Assembly (NCBI GenBank): GCA_023129265.1
Contig: JAGMCJ010000121.1
Location: 1-10,791 of the forward strand
Source of the DNA: Thermoplasmata archaeon
GTDB taxonomy: Archaea > Thermoplasmatota > Thermoplasmata > RBG-16-68-12 > JAGMCJ01
Direction of reading: 5' to 3'
Length of the DNA stretch: 10,791 bases
The notes beneath the pieces were generated by a model that had not been told where the DNA came from, did not search any database, and worked only from the letters and a program-made list of their open reading frames with translations. The position numbers and the translations under genes were made by a program. Every line of letters starts with the position of its first letter. Within the stretch, counting starts at the first letter, position 1. Below, piece by piece: positions 6,520 to 10,791 of the stretch.

Positions 6520-7585
6520 GGAGCTCTATCACATCGCCGAGAGCATCTACGGCCAGCTCGAGTCCGGCGACATCCCGGGGATGAGCATCCCGCTGAGGAC
6601 GAAGAGCAACATCAACTTCATGCCCAGAAAGGGCGTCTGGAAGTACGGCAAGGCCAAGGGCTCGAGGACCGCCAAGAAGCTCCGCGGGGCGTACATGCTC
6701 CTCCGCACGATGTACATGCTCGACTTCATAAGGGAGATGATAGAGCAGTCCAAGTCCTCGACGCTGAGGGAGATGTACTACATCTCGGAGGGCTGGGGGC
6801 TGGCGAAGTTCGGGTCGCAGAACGAATCCAACCTCCTCGCGGAGGACATGGAGATAATCACGGGATGCATGCGCGAGGACTTCAAGCTCAGGCCCGAGGA
6901 GGACGGCGCCAGGGTGATGGGCAACGTCACGATTGAGGAGACGAACAGGAAGGGAGAGAAGAAGAAGATCAACTGCCGCGACGACGTCGGGGACTCGGGG
7001 TACGGGATCCCGTACAACGTCGAGAAGGACAAGATACGCTTCATCGACTCCGATGTTGACTTCGCCATTGCGATAGAGACCGGCGGCATGTTCGACAGGC
7101 TCGTGGAGAACGGCTTCGACGAGGACTCGAGGTGTTTCCTGGTCCACCTGAAGGGCCAGCCCGCCCGCTCGACGCGCAGGTTCATGAAGCGGCTGAACGA
7201 GGAGATGGGCGTTCCGCTCATCGTGTTCACAGATTGCGACCCGTGGTCCTTCAGGATATTCGCGTCCGTTGCGTACGGGGCGATAAAGACCGCTCACATT
7301 TCCGAGTACCTGGCGACGCCGACGGCCGTGTACCTGGGGATAACCGCCACGGACATACTGAACTACGACCTCCCCACGGACAAGCTGAGCGGGCAGGATG
7401 TCAAGGCGCTCGAGTCCGAGCTCACGGACCCGAGGTTCAAGGACAGGTTCTGGAAGGACGAGATCGAGCTGATGCTGAAGATCAAGAAGAAGGCGGAGCA
7501 GCAGGCGCTGGCGAAGTACGGGCTGGATTTCGCGACGGACACGTACCTGCCGGAGAAGCTGAGCCAGCTGGGTCTGTTGAAGTAG
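6488..7585 (+). CDS. top6A: Type IIB DNA topoisomerase VI subunit A
   Basis: This 365-residue DNA-cleaving subunit is homologous to eukaryotic Spo11. The winged-helix (CAP-like) domain carries the motif TLREMYYIS (92-100); by comparison with the family the second tyrosine, Y98, is the likely residue that attacks DNA and forms the 5' phosphotyrosyl bond. The Toprim domain provides Mg ligands: E197 in AIETGGMFDRL and D249/D251 in FTDCDPWSF. Length is typical for archaeal A subunits. The start ATG at 6488 has a strong SD in the overlapping end of top6B; upstream codons in this frame are an out-of-frame reading of top6B and are excluded. The overlap implies translational coupling, suited to an equimolar A2B2 complex. 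All key residues are present. Confidence 0.97.
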   Translation: MENSRNQKPIEELYHIAESIYGQLESGDIPGMSIPLRTKSNINFMPRKGVWKYGKAKGSRTAKKLRGAYMLLRTMYMLDFIREMIEQSKSSTLREMYYISEGWGLAKFGSQNESNLLAEDMEIITGCMREDFKLRPEEDGARVMGNVTIEETNRKGEKKKINCRDDVGDSGYGIPYNVEKDKIRFIDSDVDFAIAIETGGMFDRLVENGFDEDSRCFLVHLKGQPARSTRRFMKRLNEEMGVPLIVFTDCDPWSFRIFASVAYGAIKTAHISEYLATPTAVYLGITATDILNYDLPTDKLSGQDVKALESELTDPRFKDRFWKDEIELMLKIKKKAEQQALAKYGLDFATDTYLPEKLSQLGLLK

Positions 7586-7621
7586 GCTTATTGGCGGGTA
7601 CTTTGCGCAACTATTGTCCGT

Positions 7622-8511
7622 TTACGAGACCTCGCGCTTCTCAAGGACTTCGGATGTGGGTGTTGATTGTGTTGCGGCTTTCCAGGCCTTCTTGAGTTCA
7701 TGTGCAAATTTCCTTTGGTCCTGTGATATTATCTCGATTCTTCTACCATCCTCCAGAACAATCTCGGTTATCTGTGTTATGAATGTGGCTTTTGGCTTTT
7801 GTGGGGACTTCTCTGAGATTGCTTTGACATCGGAGAACGAAAGAAACCGGCCTAGTTTCTTCCTCAGTGCGTACTTTGACCTCAAATAGACTCCTTTTGT
7901 TGTGACAACCAGGGGTGTGGGTTTCTGGAACGTGGACAGGAAGATCATGACGGACGAGAAGATGATTGCGGAAGCGCCAAGAATCCACGCAGCGACCCTG
8001 ACCCAATTCTCTGACGAGAACTCTGGTAGTGAAAACAGGGTTCCACTGATGAGGAGGATAGCTATACCAAGCACGAGCCACAGGGATTCAACGCCTATGA
8101 GTTCCATTCTATCTTTCCTAGTGAGATGCCGAGGCTCAGAGTACACGATTCTGTCTCCGACCACGTTGTATCCTACCGTGTTCTCAAAGCCCATTTCGTC
8201 CAGACCTGCAACGTACTGGCAATGTAAGTACTTTGACACATTGACACAATGAGGGCCCCAAGTGAAACAGGAGTAGCATGTGTCTCGATTATGGGAACAG
8301 GGGATTTGGCCAACACGACAATGAGAAAGCCTACTATGGCGAGGACGACTCCGAACAGGCCGACCCATGAATCCGAACCGAATATCGCTGAAGAGACCCT
8401 GGTTCTCACTTGCTCCCAAGAAAGCCCTAATGAATCGCTCAAGAGAGTGGAGACTCGGCTGAGAACCATACCTTGGAGTGTCCTGGTCCATCCGCGGTGA
8501 TTTGACTGCAT
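7622..8511 (-). pseudogene. Frameshifted membrane protein with PH-like C-terminus
   Basis: Two overlapping minus-strand frames make one gene. The first starts at ATG 8511 (MQSNHRGWTRTLQG...) and includes a transmembrane segment (about 49-68), then leaves frame near 8240 and stops at 8173. The second continues sensibly from SKYLHCQYVAGLDEM to a stop at 7622. Between them lies an exact 8-bp tandem repeat (8233-8248). Deleting one unit joins the frames into 293 residues: hydrophobic segments at about 49-68, 139-159 and 168-190, then a soluble region (about 197-279; LVVTTKGVYLRSKYALRKK, ITEIVLEDGRRIEII) resembling bacterial PH-like domains. The leaderless start fits a TATA box at 8532-8541; ATG 8467-8469 is an alternative. 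The gene is more A/T-rich than its neighbours. The function of the intact form is unknown. Confidence 0.8.
8233..8248. repeat. Exact tandem octamer (TTGACACA)x2 causing a frameshift
   Basis: The plus strand reads TTGACACA twice without a spacer. The octamer length is not a multiple of three, and it lies exactly where the two good reading frames of the 7622-8511 gene meet. With one unit the coding strand reads ATT GTG TCA AAG TAC and the gene is open throughout. Replication slippage is the simplest origin. Confidence 0.9.
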
Positions 8512-8531
8512 GGAGGACCTGGCGGGCGCAG

Positions 8532-8541
8532 CCTTATATGA
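8532..8541. promoter_or_regulatory. Shared, near-symmetric TATA element for two divergent genes
   Basis: CCTTATATGA on the plus strand reads TCATATAAGG on the minus strand, so TATA-like sequence exists in both directions. The centre (about 8537) lies about 24 bp before ATG 8561 (DUF89, plus) and about 26 bp before ATG 8511 (membrane protein, minus). Neither start has an SD. Both spacings match the TATA-to-initiation distance of archaeal leaderless genes. Confidence 0.5.
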
Positions 8542-8560
8542 ACTCCCTGTCTTATCACAG

Positions 8561-9430
8561 ATGATGAAGATTACGCCAGAGTGCTTTCCCTGTATGCTCC
8601 GGCGCTCGCTCTACGAGACGAACCTCGTGAACCCGGAGCTTAGCCACGAGGTGATGAAGGTCGCGGCGGATGTTCTTCTGTGCGAGTTCGGCGAGGATGC
8701 GAACTCGGCGGAAGTGGCGACCAAAGTCCATCGGGCGGTGTACGACCTGCTGGGCACGGACGACCCGTACAAGGAGATCAAAAGGAGATGCAACGACATC
8801 GCGCTGAAGCTCTACCCCCGCGCGGAGGAACTTGTCCGCAAATCGGAGGACCCCTTCAAGGCGGCGGTCATTTGCTCGATTGCTGGGAACGTTCTGGATT
8901 TCGGGATTGCATCGAAGATCGGCGGGCCAGAGGAGCTTGAGTCTGTCTTCGAGAACCTGTACTTGGAGGGCTTGGGGCATGACGATACTCCCAGGGTCAA
9001 GGAGATACTCTCCGAATCGGAGGAGGTCCTGGTCTTCGGAGACAACGCAGGTGAGATAGTCTTCGACAGGCTCCTGATCAAGGAACTGAAGAAGTTCGGC
9101 GGGAGGGTCTCCTACGTCGTGAGGGGCGAGCCAATCCTCACCGATGCGACCATGGAGGACGCGCGGGAGTTCCACCTGGACGAGCTGGCGGACGAGGTCC
9201 TGACGACGAATGCGTTCGCGGTGGGGGTGGACTTCAATCGCTTGGGCAGCACTCTGAAGGGGAAGTTGGAAGGAGGCAACCTGATAATCTGCAAGGGCAT
9301 GGCGAACTGGGAGTCCTTCTCCGATCAGGACTATAGGCCGATCGCCTATCTCGTTCGTGCGAAATGCGTGCCAGTGGCTGAGAGCATGGGCGTCCCGCTC
9401 GACCGAAGCTCCGCCAAGCTCTTCGAGTGA
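8561..9430 (+). CDS. DUF89 family protein, putative metal-dependent phosphatase
   Basis: This 289-residue protein belongs to the DUF89/ARMT1-like family, whose characterised members are metal-dependent phosphatases thought to remove damaged or surplus phosphometabolites. The archaeal form begins with a CxxC pair, here C8 and C11 in TPECFPCMLRRSLYE. The metal and phosphate site is recognisable: GN (109-110), FGDNAGEIVFDRLLI (159-173) with D161, N162 and E165, VVRGEPILTDATMEDA (187-201), and ICKGMANWESF (243-253) with K245. I start it at the first of two ATGs (8561) because a TATA box lies about 24 bp upstream and family members begin close to the CxxC; an ATG at 8510 would add residues unlike the family. 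It diverges from the frameshifted membrane gene and converges on the DUF998 gene. The physiological substrate is unknown. Confidence 0.9.
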   Translation: MMKITPECFPCMLRRSLYETNLVNPELSHEVMKVAADVLLCEFGEDANSAEVATKVHRAVYDLLGTDDPYKEIKRRCNDIALKLYPRAEELVRKSEDPFKAAVICSIAGNVLDFGIASKIGGPEELESVFENLYLEGLGHDDTPRVKEILSESEEVLVFGDNAGEIVFDRLLIKELKKFGGRVSYVVRGEPILTDATMEDAREFHLDELADEVLTTNAFAVGVDFNRLGSTLKGKLEGGNLIICKGMANWESFSDQDYRPIAYLVRAKCVPVAESMGVPLDRSSAKLFE

Positions 9431-9437
9431 TTCACTC
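9425..9437. repeat. Palindrome holding both convergent stop codons
   Basis: GAGTGA-T-TCACTC is a perfect inverted repeat about 9431. Read on either strand it gives GAG TGA, the final Glu and stop of the DUF89 gene (plus) and of the DUF998 gene (minus). Only one base separates the two coding regions, and no T-rich terminator is seen. Confidence 0.7.
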
Positions 9438-10037
9438 TTGCGCCGGGATTTCTTCTTGCTCTGAGCGGGCGAAGAGAATCATCTGAACGGATACGACGAA
9501 CACCCACACGAGGGCTTCAAGCACCGCAATGGTCTCCATCAGCGGGCCCGCCCCGAGCGGGATGACCAGCACGATCGATAGGACGATGACGACGATTGTG
9601 AGCGGCGCCGCCACCCGCCGAAAAGCGGGAGAGCGGATCAACGGAAGGGCTAGGATCATCAGTGCCACCCCGAGCGATGCGAAGAAGGAAACGCTGACGA
9701 TGTTGTGGATTCCCTCCGGTTCTGTATGCTCCGGAAAGACTCCCACTAGGAGGAGGAAGATGCCCGCCAGAGCGCAGAGGACGCTGCCCAACTTCCCGAG
9801 TATATGCTCCCGTAGAGTGCTCCACAACCCCCAGGCGAAGGGAATCGTAATGAGTCCAGCTGACATCACGCCGAGGTTGAAGGCGAGTGCCCCTTCTTGC
9901 ACGCCCAGGTCGCTCAGGTAGTTCCCGCCGAAATCATACCACGGACTCAATGCCCAGGCTGTGGTGTAGCCAACCAGGAAACAAACTACAAGGACAAGCC
10001 CGCTGAGACCTCCGATCTTGACTGGGTTGTGTTGCAT
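9432..10037 (-). CDS. DUF998 family six-helix membrane protein
   Basis: This 201-residue protein has six predicted transmembrane helices (about 9-29, 50-71, 83-101, 116-135, 143-163, 168-189). The first loop carries a motif usual for DUF998, SPWYDFGGNYLSDLG (31-45), where the conserved Asn-x-Leu-Ser-Asp-Leu-Gly lies after helix one. FPEHTEPEGIHNIVS (101-115) matches the conserved His/Glu-rich loop before helix four. No biochemical role is established for the family. ATG 10037 is preferred to a TTG at 10059-10061 because an SD AGGTGGT (10044-10050) lies 6 nt upstream. No TATA box is visible before it, and tRNA-Arg lies 56 bp upstream on the same strand, so it may be transcribed by read-through from the tRNA. 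Confidence 0.85.
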   Translation of the reverse strand: MQHNPVKIGGLSGLVLVVCFLVGYTTAWALSPWYDFGGNYLSDLGVQEGALAFNLGVMSAGLITIPFAWGLWSTLREHILGKLGSVLCALAGIFLLLVGVFPEHTEPEGIHNIVSVSFFASLGVALMILALPLIRSPAFRRVAAPLTIVVIVLSIVLVIPLGAGPLMETIAVLEALVWVFVVSVQMILFARSEQEEIPAQE

Positions 10038-10043
10038 ACTGGA

Positions 10044-10050
10044 ACCACCT
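10044..10050 (-). promoter_or_regulatory. Ribosome binding site that fixes the DUF998 gene start
   Basis: The minus strand reads AGGTGGT, 6 nt before the ATG at 10035-10037. It falls inside the longer TTG-initiated reading frame and so argues against the TTG. With no TATA box nearby, this gene appears to use a leader, unlike the leaderless genes in the window. Confidence 0.6.
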
Positions 10051-10093
10051 GTCCCTCGCAAGGACGAACCACTCAGTCCACTTCAGGAATTAG

Positions 10094-10167
10094 TGCCCGA
10101 GCCGGAATTTGAATCCGGGTCCGAAGCTCCGCAGGCTTCTAGGATATCCAAGCTACCCCACTCGGGC
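10094..10167 (-). tRNA. tRNA-Arg (anticodon GCG)
   Basis: The minus strand folds into a full cloverleaf of 74 nt. The acceptor GCCCGAG (10161-10167) pairs perfectly with CTCGGGC (10095-10101), with discriminator A at 10094 and no encoded CCA. The anticodon stem is GAAGC/GCTTC and the loop CTGCGGA, giving anticodon GCG (10130-10132), which reads CGC and CGU arginine codons. The T arm is CCGGA/TCCGG with loop TTCAAAT. The D arm has U8, A14, G18G19 and A20, the last an arginine identity element; its stem is weak, with a G-U and a U-U pair. There is no intron. An A/T-rich element at 10190-10200 is a plausible TATA box. Confidence 0.93.
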
Positions 10168-10189
10168 CCGCCCTCATCATAATCCCACA

Positions 10190-10200
10190 CCTTTAATTTC
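10190..10200 (-). promoter_or_regulatory. Probable TATA box of tRNA-Arg
   Basis: The minus strand reads GAAATTAAAGG, centred about 28 bp before the first tRNA base (10167). This is the only A/T-rich run in the G/C-rich upstream region and sits at the expected distance. Confidence 0.4.
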
Positions 10201-10246
10201 TTTCGCCCTCGGAACGCGGTCCGTCCTGAATCGGGAGGCGCGCACG

Positions 10247-10292
10247 GGCGTTGGCGGAATCTGCCTTCACGGGCAAGAGAACCGCCAGTGCC
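10247..10292. other. Strong two-part hairpin of unknown role
   Basis: GGCGTTGGCGG (10247-10257) pairs with CCGCCAGTGCC (10282-10292) over 11 positions, two of them G-U in plus-strand RNA. After a 4/6-nt internal loop an inner stem TGCC (10262-10265) with GGCA (10272-10275) closes a 6-nt loop. It lies in the spacer between the tRNA and the small ORF at 10356. I see no ACA motif after the stem, no C/D boxes and no U-run, so it does not match an H/ACA RNA, a C/D RNA or an intrinsic terminator. It could be a small RNA or chance in G/C-rich DNA. Confidence 0.35.
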
Positions 10293-10344
10293 ACGACTTG
10301 ACCCGCAATCCTCATTTCCAGACTTGCTGTAGACGAGAATCCTC

Positions 10345-10350
10345 GGAGGT
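10345..10350 (+). promoter_or_regulatory. Consensus ribosome binding site before a small ORF
   Basis: GGAGGT lies 5 nt before a GTG at 10356. It is one of the best SD sequences in the window and stands in a spacer with no other gene to serve on the plus strand. It is the main support for the 35-codon ORF that follows. Confidence 0.45.
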
Positions 10351-10355
10351 AGGTA

Positions 10356-10463
10356 GTGTGTACGAAGTCAGATTTAACGGAAGAGGAGAACATAGCCTCC
10401 CTTCAGAAATACGGAGTTGAGAAGTGGGGAAGGGACCAGGCACTCGCTGAGGCGTACAGCTAA
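10356..10463 (+). CDS. Possible small protein of 35 residues
   Basis: A GTG at 10356-10358 with a perfect SD 5 nt upstream opens a 35-codon frame ending in TAA at 10461-10463. The product (MCTKSDLTEEENIASL..., ending ALAEAYS) is charged and helix-prone, with an amphipathic look. Its stop overlaps the stop of the convergent zinc-ribbon gene by 4 bp. An in-frame TAG lies 6 bp before the GTG, so it is not the open end of a longer gene in the same frame, though it could be the remnant of one. No TATA box is evident. I recognise no family. The case rests on the SD, composition and neat packing of the stops. Confidence 0.4.
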   Translation: MCTKSDLTEEENIASLQKYGVEKWGRDQALAEAYS

Positions 10464-10791
10464 TCCTCCAACTTGGCACCGCACTTCGGGCATTCTTTCG
10501 CGTCCTTACTGACGAGCGCATCACAGTTCCCGCACTGGAAGAGGGTGTCCGGTTCCTGAGCATCTGCCACGGCCTCCTGGTCCTCAGTCTCTTTCTCAGA
10601 GTCCACCAGCTTGGCACCGCACTTCGGGCACTCTGTCGCGTCTTCACTGACCAGTGCATTGCAGTTCCCGCACTGGAAGAGGGCCTCTGGCTCCTCAGGG
10701 GCCGCGGCGGCCTTCTGCTCCTCGATCCTCTTCTCGTACTCGGCCAGACGCTCCTTGTACTTGCTCTTGACCATCTCGCTGCCCTTCTCCG
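10460..10791 (-). CDS. Protein with two tandem zinc ribbons, C-terminal part (start uncertain)
   Basis: The frame ends at 10460 and stays open to the right edge of the window. The first ATG inside is at 10774, giving 104 residues, but the preceding codons (EKGSE) also fit and no good SD precedes that ATG, so this is probably the tail of a longer protein. Numbered from that ATG, residues 1-25 are a charged helix or coiled coil (YKERLAEYEKRIEEQK). Two near-identical zinc ribbons follow: C35/C38 with C49/C52, and C81/C84 with C95/C98, each in the pattern FQCGNC...ECPKCGAKL and joined by an acidic linker. The membrane protein at 2671-3636 also ends in a charged helix plus a zinc ribbon, so this may be the cytosolic tail of another membrane protein. 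The function is unknown. Confidence 0.75.
   Translation of the reverse strand, partial: EKGSEMVKSKYKERLAEYEKRIEEQKAAAAPEEPEALFQCGNCNALVSEDATECPKCGAKLVDSEKETEDQEAVADAQEPDTLFQCGNCDALVSKDAKECPKCGAKLED
10464..10559 (-). repeat. Tandem coding duplication, copy nearest the stop
   Basis: This encodes the second zinc ribbon and matches 10602-10697 with an offset of 138 bp (46 codons). By hand count about 80 of 96 bases agree, with several of the differences silent. Confidence 0.75.
10602..10697 (-). repeat. Tandem coding duplication, upstream copy
   Basis: This encodes the first zinc ribbon. It shares long identical runs with the copy at 10464-10559, including the stretch encoding FQCGNC, which points to a fairly recent in-frame duplication. 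Confidence 0.75.

Noticed and set aside
6380..7297. A 305-codon minus-strand open frame across top6A
   Set aside because: It is antisense to conserved catalytic regions, with no motif or promoter of its own.
8249..8491. N-terminal 80 residues of the minus-strand frame starting at 8491
   Set aside because: This part is Arg/His/Cys/Ser-rich and non-hydrophobic, while the other frame over the same bases gives a clear transmembrane protein. It is the shadow of the frameshifted gene.
8510..8560. Extended N-terminus of the DUF89 protein from ATG 8510
   Set aside because: The extra residues do not resemble the family, and the TATA element at 8532-8541 would lie inside the coding region.
8558..8570. 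C-box-like ATGATGA suggesting a C/D box RNA
   Set aside because: It is simply the double ATG start of the DUF89 gene, and no D box (CTGA) follows at a suitable distance.
10193..10393. A 66-codon minus-strand frame with a signal-like stretch (MRIAGQVVALAVLLPVKA)
   Set aside because: It has no SD, no suitable promoter and no recognisable mature domain; it overlaps the hairpin and ends near the tRNA promoter. Possibly a remnant, but not supportable.
10109..10420. A 103-codon plus-strand frame
   Set aside because: It starts inside tRNA-Arg on the opposite strand and crosses the hairpin, with no conserved features.

Overview
The window reads as archaeal chromosome. It carries a complete topoisomerase VI operon (B then A subunit), an archaeal/eukaryotic-type DRG GTPase with a TGS domain, a tRNA-Arg(GCG) with no encoded CCA, and several start codons that sit 25-35 bp after a TATA-like box with no Shine-Dalgarno (SD) sequence, as expected for leaderless archaeal transcripts. 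The high-GC coding style and membrane proteins ending in C-terminal zinc ribbons would suit a Thermoplasmatota-like euryarchaeon. That placement is inference; no rRNA is present to test it.

Left block (1-2590, minus strand): three closely spaced genes read right to left: carbamate kinase (arcC), DRG GTPase, and the first 149 codons of an exported protein that runs off the left edge. One TATA box at about 2619-2628 could drive all three. An 80-bp divergent spacer separates them from a plus-strand membrane protein with a cytosolic zinc ribbon (2671-3636), which has its own TATA box.

Middle (3637-4479): a relatively A/T-rich vapBC toxin-antitoxin pair on the minus strand. The last codons of the membrane-protein gene recur, slightly diverged, on the far side of vapBC. 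The module therefore lies between two copies of the neighbour's 3' end, a probable insertion scar. The topoisomerase VI promoter follows, with a 12-codon out-of-frame upstream ORF over the TTG start of the B subunit. The two subunit genes (4480-7585) overlap by 32 bp.

Right part (7586-10791): a minus-strand membrane protein with a PH-like C-terminus is broken by an exact 8-bp tandem duplication. Removing one copy restores a 293-residue protein. It is divergent from a DUF89 metal-dependent phosphatase, and both genes appear to share one TATA element placed almost symmetrically between their starts. The DUF89 gene converges on a six-helix DUF998 membrane protein, with both stop codons inside one 13-bp palindrome. 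Then come tRNA-Arg, a spacer with a strong hairpin, a possible 35-residue small protein with a perfect SD sequence, and the end of a gene with two tandemly duplicated zinc ribbons.

No CRISPR array, transposase or clear multi-gene defence system is visible. The most notable signals are the octamer frameshift, the duplicated gene tail around vapBC, and the shared divergent TATA box.
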